Below, one piece after another: positions 1-6,752 of a DNA stretch of 9,312 nucleotides. A program made the translations under genes and the position numbers. Below the pieces are notes generated by a model. It saw nothing but the letters and a program-made list of their open reading frames with translations. It was not told where the DNA came from and did no database searches. The stretch spans positions 1-9,312 of the forward strand of contig JAKAGE010000030.1 in NCBI GenBank assembly GCA_021817655.1. Reading direction: 5' to 3'. Source of the DNA: a bacterium. GTDB lineage: Bacteria; Patescibacteriota; Minisyncoccia; UBA6257; 2-01-FULL-56-20. Numbering within the stretch: position 1 is the first letter of the stretch; each line of letters opens with the position of its first letter.

Positions 1-198
1 TTCCATACGCACTGGGGCCATTTTGATCGTGATCCCCCGTTCGCGCTCGAGCGGCATCCGGTCGAGGTACTGCGCCTGCATCGATCGCAACGGCACCGTG
101 CCCGTGATCTCGAGCAGACGGTCCGCGAGCGTCGACTTTCCCGAATCGATGTGCGCGATGATGACGAAGTTGCGGATATGCTGAAGACCCTGATCCAT
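1..198 (-). CDS. lepA: Elongation factor 4 (LepA), N-terminal part, cut by the window edge
   Basis: Only the first 66 codons are present; the gene continues off the left edge. The peptide begins MDQGLQHIRNFVIIAHIDSG and carries the P-loop (G1) AHIDSGKST at residues 15-23, followed by LADRLLEITG. The segment QYLDRMPLERERGITIK at about residues 43-59 matches the LepA switch I region with the RGIT motif (G2). This spacing and wording is specific to LepA rather than EF-G, EF-Tu or TypA. LepA is a ribosome-binding GTPase that acts on stalled or mistranslocated elongation complexes and influences initiation and ribosome biogenesis. The ATG at 198 sits directly before the conserved IRNF block and 7 nt after a -10-like hexamer, so the start is well supported. 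One oddity is Ser19, where most LepA proteins have His in the P-loop (AHIDHGKST). The catalytic His of the G3 motif and all later domains lie outside the window. Confidence 0.95.
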   Translation of the reverse strand, partial: MDQGLQHIRNFVIIAHIDSGKSTLADRLLEITGTVPLRSMQAQYLDRMPLERERGITIKMAPVRME

Positions 199-199
199 G

Positions 200-231
200 G
201 GCCTGATTCTATCAGAAATCAGCCGTTTTTT
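200..231 (+). terminator. Possible hairpin plus T-run, plus-strand polarity, overlapping the lepA promoter
   Basis: The arms 200-208 (GGCCTGATT) and 217-224 (AATCAGCC) can pair over 8 bp with one bulged C around an 8-nt loop. A G and six T residues (226-231) follow. Read on the plus strand, this resembles an intrinsic terminator. However, no plus-strand gene lies upstream; lepA is antisense here, and the T-run is on the wrong side for DUF4012 transcripts. It could stop antisense transcription, act as a regulatory palindrome at the lepA promoter, or be chance. Nothing else is seen in the 63-bp gap between DUF4012 and lepA. Confidence 0.25.
206..214 (-). promoter_or_regulatory. Extended -10 promoter of lepA, probably leaderless
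   Basis: On the minus strand the sequence TGATAGAAT is an extended -10 element (TGn plus TAGAAT, with TAGAAT at 211-206). The hexamer ends 7 nt before the lepA ATG at 198, so transcription would start at or within a base or two of the A of ATG. There is no convincing -35 at 16-18 bp spacing. The intervening CAGGCCC contains only a weak AGG and no real Shine-Dalgarno. The promoter assignment is an inference supported by the same geometry at five other genes in the window. Confidence 0.6.
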
Positions 232-261
232 ATAGGGCGGAAGGGGCAGAACCGACAGAAC

Positions 262-2466
262 TCATTCCTGCAGTTTCTGCAGCGTGAGGATGAACGTAAG
301 GCGGCCGGGCGTGCTTGTCGAATCGTACATGAAGCTCGCCAGCCCGTTCTCCGCAAAGACATACCCCAGGGGCGCGTCGATCTCGATCTTGTATTCCCCG
401 CCCGCGCCGGACTGGCGCTCGAACACGAATTCATACTGCACGCCGGGAGCCGGGAACGTGAAGAGCGTGTGCGAGTAATCGAACACCGCCTTCGTCGTCC
501 GGCCGGCAGGCACCCGCAGCCAAAGCCCGAACACTTCCTTATCCCCGTTCGTGCGCGTGGTCACGTTGGGGAATGAAAAGATCTGCGCGGTGTCCGTCGC
601 GATCGCGGAAAGCAGAGGATCGGTGCTGTAGCCGTTCCGGACGTAATTGATCGGCGGCGGCACCTGCTTAAGGATCCCTCCGCTTTCGTTCACGAGGGCA
701 GTACCGGCAGGAACGTAGAGCTGGAGGTAATCCTGGTTCGTCGTACGGTACCACCAGTACGGACTTTGGTTCCCGTCGTGCGTCCGGTCGATCTCGACAT
801 GATCCGTAAGCGTACCGTCCGCGCCGATGGTCGCCTGATAGCTCACCTTCTGGGCGATATACTGCTCCGACTTATCGCTGTTCACGTCCGCATTCGCGAT
901 CGCCAGATAGTCGCCATTGAAACCCTGCGGAAGCCGGTATTCATCCCCCGCGGCCCCGTATGCTTTGACGAACGATTCGAACGAAGGATCCGTGAAATAC
1001 GCCATCACGTCCTTGTTTGCGATCCAATCGAATGCATCCTGGACGATGGCAGCGCGGACATCCGGGGTCGAGGATGCCAGCTGTTGCAGCATTGCTTGAT
1101 AGAGCTGCACCAGCACCTCTTTGGGATACGTCGCATTTCCGCCCGCCGAACCCGCCTGTCCCGCCTGCACGATCTTCTGCGTCTCAGTAATGAAATTATC
1201 CGCAGCGAACGTCGTCGACGCAGTGGCCCTCCCGCGGGGTCCCGGGGCGCCGGGCAGCGTGATCGGGCCGGTCGCCGACAGAAGGTCCGCAAACACCTGG
1301 GGCGTCACGGCGATCGCGCCGTCGAACGCCGTGGAAGTGTTCGCATAGAGCCCCGATCGGCCGAAAAGGGCGATCGTTTCCGATGCGGACGTCGGAAAAT
1401 CGAAGAACCAGTTGGCGTCGGCGGGACGCCAGGCGGTCTCCTCGAGCTGGAGCGGCACCGGCGGCACGATTTTCGGCGCGAATGCCCGGTCGACGTCCGC
1501 GATATCGTGGACCGCAACGCCGGTGATCATGCCGCCCCGCAGAGAGACATCCGCATAGCTGCCGAGGAATCCGCCGCCCGGCCGCATTTCGGATGGATTT
1601 TCGAAAAGCACGAGCAGATGGTGCGTCGAAGAGGCATCGCCGAACCACGGGATGAATGCGTCGAGGAATCGCATCGCTCCTTCGACCTGCGTCTTGAGCG
1701 CCAGATAGCTCGTGCCGTTCGCCGCCGCGAAACTGCTCACGTACGACGTCTCCCCGGAAAGCTGGTTTGCATCCGCATCGATGGCGCCAAGCGTCGCGCG
1801 GATATCCTTGAGGTCGCCGAGAAGCGTGCCGGTCGATGCCGTGTCGGCGCCCGGCAGGGATGCCCCGCCGGAAACCGCGGATGACGCCGTGCCGCTTGGG
1901 ACGAACGCAGCCGTGCCGGTGGCGGCTCCGCTCGCCGGCGGGGCCACGACGCTGAACATATCGTTCTCCGCACCGATCAGCTCCCCCGAAAGCGCGACCA
2001 GCTGGCTTGAAAGATCCGTGAACGAATGCACGGGTCCGTTATTGCCGAAGAATGAAAGAAGCGCGCCCCATGGGCCGGCGATCGATGACGAGGCGTTCAA
2101 CGAGCCGAACGCCTGCGCCGCCCCCCGGGGATCGAAGCTTTGAAGGTCCTGGACGCCCGCAGCGAGCGTCGCGGCGCGCGCGGCGATCGATGCCTTGATC
2201 TGCTCCTTCGCAACATAATAGGAGACGGCAAACCCCGCGATGAACATCACGACAAGCCCCGCAACCCCCCACGCGATCCCGCGCGGCAACCGCCGCCGCT
2301 CCTCGCCGCGGAATTTCCAATAATTGCGGTTCGTCACGGGAATATCCCTCAGCTTGTCGCGCCCGCTGTCCTTTGCCTCCCGCTCCGTTATTTTGACAAG
2401 CTCATTCACCCGGATATCATCCGCAGCCTGCTCCGAATGCATTTTTTTCCCTTCGCGCTCCTCCAT
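262..2466 (-). CDS. DUF4012 domain-containing membrane-anchored protein, function unknown
   Basis: A 734-residue protein. A charged cytoplasmic N-terminus (1-62) is followed by one membrane helix at about 64-86 (GIAWGVAGLVVMFIAGFAVS), predicting a large extracytoplasmic portion. A linker rich in Ala, Ser, Gly and Thr spans about 174-215. The DUF4012 core follows, with the hallmark ENPSEMRPGGGFLGSY at 289-304, WRPADANWFFDFPTSASET at 346-364, FDGAIAVTPQVFADLLSATG at 381-400 and a NADVNSDKSEQY block at 525-536. The C-terminal part (about 540-734) is beta-rich, with YVPAGTALV and a WLRVPAG segment. DUF4012 proteins occur in actinobacteria and candidate-phyla bacteria, often near envelope polysaccharide genes, but no activity is established. 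The gene diverges from a GT-C glycosyltransferase across 47 bp, which fits an envelope role by context only. The ATG at 2466 lies 6 nt after a -10-like hexamer. An alternative start is Met9 (2442), preceded by GAAGGG and six A residues. It ends in TGA, 63 bp before lepA. Confidence 0.9.
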   Translation of the reverse strand: MEEREGKKMHSEQAADDIRVNELVKITEREAKDSGRDKLRDIPVTNRNYWKFRGEERRRLPRGIAWGVAGLVVMFIAGFAVSYYVAKEQIKASIAARAATLAAGVQDLQSFDPRGAAQAFGSLNASSSIAGPWGALLSFFGNNGPVHSFTDLSSQLVALSGELIGAENDMFSVVAPPASGAATGTAAFVPSGTASSAVSGGASLPGADTASTGTLLGDLKDIRATLGAIDADANQLSGETSYVSSFAAANGTSYLALKTQVEGAMRFLDAFIPWFGDASSTHHLLVLFENPSEMRPGGGFLGSYADVSLRGGMITGVAVHDIADVDRAFAPKIVPPVPLQLEETAWRPADANWFFDFPTSASETIALFGRSGLYANTSTAFDGAIAVTPQVFADLLSATGPITLPGAPGPRGRATASTTFAADNFITETQKIVQAGQAGSAGGNATYPKEVLVQLYQAMLQQLASSTPDVRAAIVQDAFDWIANKDVMAYFTDPSFESFVKAYGAAGDEYRLPQGFNGDYLAIANADVNSDKSEQYIAQKVSYQATIGADGTLTDHVEIDRTHDGNQSPYWWYRTTNQDYLQLYVPAGTALVNESGGILKQVPPPINYVRNGYSTDPLLSAIATDTAQIFSFPNVTTRTNGDKEVFGLWLRVPAGRTTKAVFDYSHTLFTFPAPGVQYEFVFERQSGAGGEYKIEIDAPLGYVFAENGLASFMYDSTSTPGRLTFILTLQKLQE

Positions 2467-2472
2467 GAGGTC

Positions 2473-2481
2473 ATTTTACCA
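2473..2481 (-). promoter_or_regulatory. Extended -10 promoter of the DUF4012 gene, probably leaderless
   Basis: On the minus strand TGGTAAAAT reads as an extended -10 (TGn plus TAAAAT, with TAAAAT at 2478-2473). The hexamer ends 6 nt (GACCTC) before the ATG at 2466. No Shine-Dalgarno precedes this ATG and no good -35 is seen at 17 bp spacing. The arrangement favours the ATG at 2466 over Met9 at 2442. Confidence 0.6.
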
Positions 2482-2501
2482 TTAAATCCAAATTTATTTT
2501 G

Positions 2502-2507
2502 TATAAT
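2502..2507 (+). promoter_or_regulatory. Consensus -10 of the glycosyltransferase gene, probably leaderless
   Basis: A perfect TATAAT ends 6 nt (TGAACT) before the ATG at 2514, placing the expected transcription start at about the ATG itself. There is no Shine-Dalgarno and no clear -35 at 16-18 bp spacing. It lies back to back with the DUF4012 -10, with 23 bp between the two hexamers, so the two promoters probably cannot be occupied by RNA polymerase at the same time. Confidence 0.65.
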
Positions 2508-2513
2508 TGAACT

Positions 2514-4499
2514 ATGCTGAAAAAACTGAAAACGTGGAGCGCCGCGTTCGCGCTCGCCCTCGTATGCCTTGCCTCGTTCAGCCTCATGCTCTGGGCGTCG
2601 CGCACCGATTCGGCGATCATGGACGAGCTTGCGCACATCCCCGCCGGCTACGGCTACGTACGCCAGCTCGATTACCGGCTGAACCCCGAACATCCTCCGC
2701 TCATCAAGGCGCTCGCCGCGCTGCCGACGCTCCTATTCGTAAACCCGACCTATCCGATCGACGTGCCGGCATGGACGAGCGAAGTGAACGGCCAGTGGGA
2801 TATGGGCACGGCATTCCTCTATCAGGCGGGCAACGACGCGAACGCGATCGTCCGGACGTCGCGCATCATGCCGATCCTGATCACCATCATCACCGTCATC
2901 CTCGTGTGGTTCCTCGCCCGCCGGATCATCGGTGATTTGTGGGCGCTTTTGCCCGCGTTCATGTTCGCGTTCGACCCGTCCGTTCTCGCGCACGGCCACT
3001 ACGTGACGACGGATGTCGGCGCCGCGTTCGGCACCGTCCTTTCTCTCCTTTTCTTTTTGCGCTATCTCGATGTGCCGACAACGAAACGGCTGTGGCTCGC
3101 GGGGATCGCGTTCGGGATTGCCCAGCTTACCAAGTTTTCGACGCCGCTCCTTATTCCGCTCTATTTATTTCTGATGATCGTGCTCGCGGCACGCGATAGC
3201 GCACCGCACTGGCACACGACCGTGCATCGATGGCGAACGTTCGGCAAAACGGCATGGCGCCATCTGTGGAAGCTCATCCTTGTTTTTGCGATCGGCTATG
3301 CCGTGATCGTCTATCCGGTCTATTTCCTCTTCACCGCGCATGAGCCGATCGCCCGCCAGACGGCGGACACAAGCGCGATCCTCGCATCGTTCGCCGGGGG
3401 ACCGACGCCGGCCGGACACCTGTGCCGCGGCATGCGCTGCCTTGCGGACGCCGACATCTGGATGTCCGAGCACTACGCAACGCGCCCCATCGCTCAATAT
3501 ATGCTCGGCATCCTCATGGTCCTCCAGCGCGCGGACGGCGGAAACACGATCTATTTCCTCGGCCACGTCGCGCAGGACGGCGGGTGGATCTACTTCCCCG
3601 CGCTCTTCCTGCTTAAGGAGCCGATCCCGACGCTCATCATCGTATTCCTCGCCCTCGCGCTCGCCATCGTATGGACGATCAAACGCACGGTAGCGCGATG
3701 GAGGACCGGCACGGGACAGACGATCGGCCACCGCATGCTCGCCTATCTCCATCTTAACTTCGCGGAATTCTCGATGGCGTCGTTCATTGTGCTCTATTGG
3801 GGGATCAGCATGCGGAGCCCGCTCAACATCGGCATCCGGCATCTTATGCCGACCATCCCCCTCATCTTTATCCTCTCCGCGGTCGTGTGGAAAAAATGGG
3901 TCATGCGCCTGAACTTCGGATCGTTCGATATGGCGCTCATGGATTCGGCGCGTGCGATGGCGCGCTCGATCGCGGCGGCGGTCGCCAAATATATTTTCCT
4001 CATCCTGCTCCTCTGCTGGCTCCTGCTCGAAACGCTTTTTGCCGCACCGTACTTCTTATCGTACTTCAACGAATTCGGCGGCGGCGTGTGGGGCGGCTAT
4101 CACTTCGTGACGGATTCGAACTACGACTGGGGACAAGACCTCCTGCGGCTGCAATCGTTCGTCGCCGCCCACCCGGAGATCAAAAAGATCGCCGTCGATT
4201 ACTTCGGCGGCGGCGACCCCCGCTATTATCTCGGCCCGAAAGAGGTCAACTGGTCGCCGTCGATGGGCAACCCGGCGGACCAAGGCATTCACTGGCTCGC
4301 CGTTTCCGTGAATCAGCTTGAACTCGCGACCCAACCGCTCCTTCCCGGGGAAACCCGCAGCGCTTCGGATACGTACGCATGGCTCGCCGCATTGCGGCCG
4401 CCCCAGGACGCGACCGGCACCTGGCTCGGGGGCGATATGGGCAACGTGCCGACGCCGGACTACCGGGCCGGGACGTCGATCTTCATCTATCACTTGTAG
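2514..4499 (+). CDS. GT-C fold glycosyltransferase, family 39 (PMT/ArnT-like), membrane protein
   Basis: A 661-residue polytopic membrane protein with about ten hydrophobic segments. The clearest are at about 9-28, 115-136, 168-184, 193-224, 252-274, 369-389, 420-458 and 492-515. After the first helix comes MDELAHIPAGY (36-46), with the acidic Asp37-Glu38 pair typical of the first outer loop of GT-C enzymes, then NPEHPPLIKAL (57-67). A second acidic motif, HYVTTDVGA, lies at 162-170. NIGIRHLMPTIPLIF (438-452) and SYFNEFGGGVWGGY (516-529), followed by DSNYDWGQDLLRL (534-546), are conserved in this group of bacterial family-39-like proteins. The enzymes transfer sugar from a polyprenyl-phosphate donor on the outer face of the membrane; donor and acceptor cannot be read from sequence. 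Cys304 and Cys309 in a probable outer loop could pair. The soluble tail of about 145 residues is extracytoplasmic. The ATG at 2514 follows a TATAAT by 6 nt. The TAG stop lies inside the convergent ftsQ-like gene. Confidence 0.88.
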   Translation: MLKKLKTWSAAFALALVCLASFSLMLWASRTDSAIMDELAHIPAGYGYVRQLDYRLNPEHPPLIKALAALPTLLFVNPTYPIDVPAWTSEVNGQWDMGTAFLYQAGNDANAIVRTSRIMPILITIITVILVWFLARRIIGDLWALLPAFMFAFDPSVLAHGHYVTTDVGAAFGTVLSLLFFLRYLDVPTTKRLWLAGIAFGIAQLTKFSTPLLIPLYLFLMIVLAARDSAPHWHTTVHRWRTFGKTAWRHLWKLILVFAIGYAVIVYPVYFLFTAHEPIARQTADTSAILASFAGGPTPAGHLCRGMRCLADADIWMSEHYATRPIAQYMLGILMVLQRADGGNTIYFLGHVAQDGGWIYFPALFLLKEPIPTLIIVFLALALAIVWTIKRTVARWRTGTGQTIGHRMLAYLHLNFAEFSMASFIVLYWGISMRSPLNIGIRHLMPTIPLIFILSAVVWKKWVMRLNFGSFDMALMDSARAMARSIAAAVAKYIFLILLLCWLLLETLFAAPYFLSYFNEFGGGVWGGYHFVTDSNYDWGQDLLRLQSFVAAHPEIKKIAVDYFGGGDPRYYLGPKEVNWSPSMGNPADQGIHWLAVSVNQLELATQPLLPGETRSASDTYAWLAALRPPQDATGTWLGGDMGNVPTPDYRAGTSIFIYHL

Positions 4500-5356
4500 T
4501 ATGCCCGGTTCTGCGTCGTGCAATCAATGTACTGCAGCCGGTCGAAATTCGGCTGGAGCATGAGTTTCTGGATAACGGGCAGATACTCGTCCGCGGGGAA
4601 GTTCAGGCTGAAGTAGAGCGTCGGCCCGTTCGCGGTGATGACGTCCACCTGCTGAAGGGTAAGATCGGTAAGATCGATCGCCTTCACGGCAAGATTCGCC
4701 TGGCGCAGGACGTTCACGATCGAAAGAAAATTGGAAAGAAATTGCTGCGGGAGCACTTTTTCATTCAATCCCGCAGGCGCCTGCGCGCTGTCATCGACCA
4801 CATAGATGAGGTCGCCTTGCGCGATAAGCGATTTCTGGAAAATGGTCCCCGTATTGTCGAACCAATAGCAGCGCGCCTCGGCGGAAGCGATGATGGCAGC
4901 GGATGACGTGGACGCCGATGCTGTCACTGCGCCGGGCTGGCGCGTGAAACACCAGATGCCATCGGGCGCGCGCTCCGTCACTGCAAGCGTGACGGTATGG
5001 GAGAAATAATCCTTGGAAACGTCCACTGCCGCGAGCTGCGGCACCATGGCAAGGTCGCGTTCCGGAATGCTGTCCGGCCAGAGCAGCATATTCCCGAAGC
5101 CGAGCGCACCCGCAAAAAGATGGCGCGCCGGCTCCGCCGCGGATTCAGCGAGCGCGATCACGTCGGAGCTTGCCACCGCGCTGTTTCCGACCACGCGCAC
5201 GCGGTCGACACGGAACACGGGCGAATGGACGAAGAACCACTGAATGACGAAAATCACCCCGAAGAGGGCGAAAATGCCGAGCGCGACCAGGGCGTATCTG
5301 CGGCGGCGTGCGCGCCTCTTTCTCCGGTCCGAAACGTACGGCGAAAGCTTTTGCAT
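4490..5356 (-). CDS. ftsQ: FtsQ/DivIB-like cell division protein with POTRA domain
   Basis: A 288-residue bitopic protein. A very basic cytoplasmic N-terminus (RRKRRARRRR at 11-20) is followed by one membrane helix at about 21-43. A POTRA domain begins at FRVDRVRVVGNSAV (48-61) and runs to about 128, ending in the TLAVTERAPDGIW strand. The following beta domain contains CYWFDNTGTIF (163-173). The C-terminus LQYIDCTTQNRAYYK (274-288) matches the usual FtsQ end, a YIDLR-type strand followed by NRVYYK. FtsQ links early and late divisome proteins (FtsB, FtsL, FtsW, FtsI) on the outer face of the membrane. Unlike the classical dcw cluster, no mur or fts gene is adjacent; serS lies 34 bp upstream on the same strand. 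The TGA stop and last codons overlap the convergent glycosyltransferase by 10 bp. Sequence divergence means another POTRA-bearing envelope protein remains possible, but the domain order and tail favour FtsQ. Confidence 0.78.
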   Translation of the reverse strand: MQKLSPYVSDRRKRRARRRRYALVALGIFALFGVIFVIQWFFVHSPVFRVDRVRVVGNSAVASSDVIALAESAAEPARHLFAGALGFGNMLLWPDSIPERDLAMVPQLAAVDVSKDYFSHTVTLAVTERAPDGIWCFTRQPGAVTASASTSSAAIIASAEARCYWFDNTGTIFQKSLIAQGDLIYVVDDSAQAPAGLNEKVLPQQFLSNFLSIVNVLRQANLAVKAIDLTDLTLQQVDVITANGPTLYFSLNFPADEYLPVIQKLMLQPNFDRLQYIDCTTQNRAYYK

Positions 5357-5362
5357 TCCTCA

Positions 5363-5371
5363 ATCATACCA
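5363..5371 (-). promoter_or_regulatory. Extended -10 promoter of ftsQ, probably leaderless
   Basis: The minus-strand sequence TGGTATGAT is an extended -10 (TATGAT at 5368-5363) ending 6 nt (TGAGGA) before the ATG at 5356. The GAGGA in the spacer abuts the ATG almost directly, too close for normal Shine-Dalgarno use. The element lies in the 34-bp gap after serS. ftsQ could therefore be transcribed on its own as well as by read-through from serS, since no T-run terminator separates them. Confidence 0.55.
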
Positions 5372-5390
5372 CCCCCACGGCGCCCCGGCG

Positions 5391-6692
5391 CTATCCGATC
5401 ACTTTCTTGCCTACGTATTTCTGCAAAACCTCCGGCACCATCACTTTCCCGTCCGCAGTCTGATAATTCTCAAGGATTGCGATGAACACGCGCGGCGACG
5501 GGAGCGCAGTGTTATTCAAAAGATACGCGTACTTTCGCTCTCCGCTCTTGTCGACGTATTTGATGTTCAGCCGCCGCGACTGCCAGTCGCCGAAGCTCGA
5601 CGCCGAACCGGTCTCGGCCCAGCGGTTCATGCCCGGCAGCCATGCCTCGAGATCGAACGCACGGTATTTGCCGGCGCTCATATCGCCCGTGCAGATCTGC
5701 AAACGCCGGTACGGCAAGCCGAGTTCTTCGTGCATCTCGCCGGAGATGCCGGTCATCTCATCCTGCAGCGTGTTCATCATGTCGACATCCGCCGGAGCCA
5801 CCACGACCTGCTCCACCTTCATGAACTCATGCACGCGGTACATTCCCTTCGTGTCCTTGCCATAGCTACCGATCTCGCTCCGGTAGCACTGGCTGTACCC
5901 GGAGTTTTTGACGGGAAGGTCCCCTTCCGCGAGCACCTGGTCGGAATAATATGCGAGGAGCGACGGTTCGGCGGTGCCGACGAGGAACTTCTTGTCCTTG
6001 CTCGCCTCGCCGCCCGCCTCCTTGTCGGACGTGGCGATCTGATAGATCTCGTCCACTTCCGGATCATACTCGAGCCCTTTGAAATAGCCTGAGCCGAACA
6101 AAGCGAATCCTTTTACGAGCGTCGGAGGGATCATCGGCGCATAGCCCTTCTCCACCATTTTGTTCAGCGCATACATCATAATTCCCATCTCGAGCAGCAC
6201 GCCGTCGTTCTTCACGTAATATCCGCGGAACCCTCCCACTTTCGTTCCGCGCTCGAAATCGAGGATATCAAGCGCCGTGCCGAGCTCCATGTGGTCCTTT
6301 GGCGCAAAACCGAACGGCGCAATGCCGCCATGCCCGTCCTGCCGATCCTTCGGAACCCAGCGGAAGATCTCCTTGTTATCCTCGTCCCCCGCGCCGACCG
6401 GCGTGTCCGGCGACGGCACCGTCGGCATCTTCGCCATCAACTCTTCGTACCGCTTTTCGAGCGGCTTCAATTTTTCCTCTTCCGCCCTGAACCGCTCCTT
6501 GAGCGTGGCGCCGGCTTCCCGGTCATTCGCCTTCTTCTGTTCGGCGCGGATCGCTTCCGCGGCGGCCATCGCTGTACGGCGGGCGGCATCCGCTTTCAAA
6601 AGATCGTCGACAAGCGCAGGATCGATATTCTTGTTCTTCGCCGCGGCCCTCACGGCGTCCGCATTCTCGCGGATAAATTTGATGTCCAGCAT
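5391..6692 (-). CDS. serS: Serine--tRNA ligase
   Basis: A 433-residue class II aminoacyl-tRNA synthetase, close to the usual bacterial length (about 430). It activates serine and charges tRNA-Ser. The N-terminus MLDIKFIREN is the standard SerRS start. Residues about 30-90 form the charged helical arm (coiled coil) that grips the long variable arm of tRNA-Ser. GTAEPS (239-244) is the serine-site TAE motif. Motif 2 runs from CYRSEIGS (269-276) to YRVHEFMKVEQ (285-295). Motif 3 is NNTALPSPRVFIAILENYQ (393-411), where most bacteria have NGSGLAVGRT before the AILENYQ block; the motif arginine (Arg401) is kept. VPEVLQKYVG (419-428) is the usual C-terminus. The frame is open to 7151, but that region is antisense to thrS. 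An in-frame ATG at 6704 lies within the predicted -10, so 6692 is the best start. The stop is TAG. Confidence 0.96.
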   Translation of the reverse strand: MLDIKFIRENADAVRAAAKNKNIDPALVDDLLKADAARRTAMAAAEAIRAEQKKANDREAGATLKERFRAEEEKLKPLEKRYEELMAKMPTVPSPDTPVGAGDEDNKEIFRWVPKDRQDGHGGIAPFGFAPKDHMELGTALDILDFERGTKVGGFRGYYVKNDGVLLEMGIMMYALNKMVEKGYAPMIPPTLVKGFALFGSGYFKGLEYDPEVDEIYQIATSDKEAGGEASKDKKFLVGTAEPSLLAYYSDQVLAEGDLPVKNSGYSQCYRSEIGSYGKDTKGMYRVHEFMKVEQVVVAPADVDMMNTLQDEMTGISGEMHEELGLPYRRLQICTGDMSAGKYRAFDLEAWLPGMNRWAETGSASSFGDWQSRRLNIKYVDKSGERKYAYLLNNTALPSPRVFIAILENYQTADGKVMVPEVLQKYVGKKVIG

Positions 6693-6699
6693 ATTGGCA

Positions 6700-6728
6700 A
6701 TCATAGCGCCCGGGACTGGAAAATTCAA
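6700..6728 (-). promoter_or_regulatory. Sigma-70-type promoter of serS, probably leaderless
   Basis: The minus strand shows TTGAAT (6728-6723) as -35, a 17-nt spacer, and TATGAT (6705-6700) as -10. The -10 ends 7 nt (TGCCAAT) before the ATG at 6692. There is no Shine-Dalgarno. The in-frame ATG at 6704-6702 is inside the -10 hexamer and so would not be transcribed from this promoter. The element overlaps the thrS promoter on the other strand. Confidence 0.65.
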
Positions 6729-6745
6729 TATTTTTCGCTTATACT
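6717..6745 (+). promoter_or_regulatory. Sigma-70-type promoter of thrS, probably leaderless
   Basis: TGGAAA (6717-6722) is a 4-of-6 match to the -35 consensus. It is followed by a 17-nt spacer and TATACT (6740-6745), which ends 7 nt (CCGAATT) before the ATG at 6753. No Shine-Dalgarno precedes the ATG. The -35 hexamers of this promoter and of the divergent serS promoter are directly adjacent (6717-6722 and 6723-6728), so the two sites overlap almost fully. Confidence 0.6.
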
Positions 6746-6752
6746 CCGAATT

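Noticed and set aside
599..1317. Three GCGATCGC octamers (599-606, 896-903, 1310-1317), similar to the cyanobacterial HIP1 repeat
   Set aside because: All three lie in the DUF4012 coding region, and none was found elsewhere in the window. They are explained by local Ala/Ile/Asp codon use and are too few for a genome-wide repeat.
766..1884. A 372-codon open frame on the plus strand opposite the DUF4012 gene
   Set aside because: Arg/His-rich shadow frame without recognisable domains, no promoter or ribosome-binding site, and fully inside a gene with conserved DUF4012 motifs.
2442..2454. Alternative DUF4012 start at Met9 with GAAGGG upstream
   Set aside because: The ATG at 2466 fits the -10 spacing seen at every other leading gene. 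The GAAGGG is a modest Shine-Dalgarno match inside the coding region. It is kept as a possible alternative only.
5378..5393. Small GC-rich palindrome after the serS stop as a terminator
   Set aside because: The stem is only 4-5 bp with a 2-4 nt loop and no T-run follows, so it is not a credible intrinsic terminator.
6291..6752. N-terminal extension of the thrS frame of 154 codons
   Set aside because: The extension is antisense to serS, has no TGS-like sequence, and the promoter lies downstream of it; the true start is 6753.
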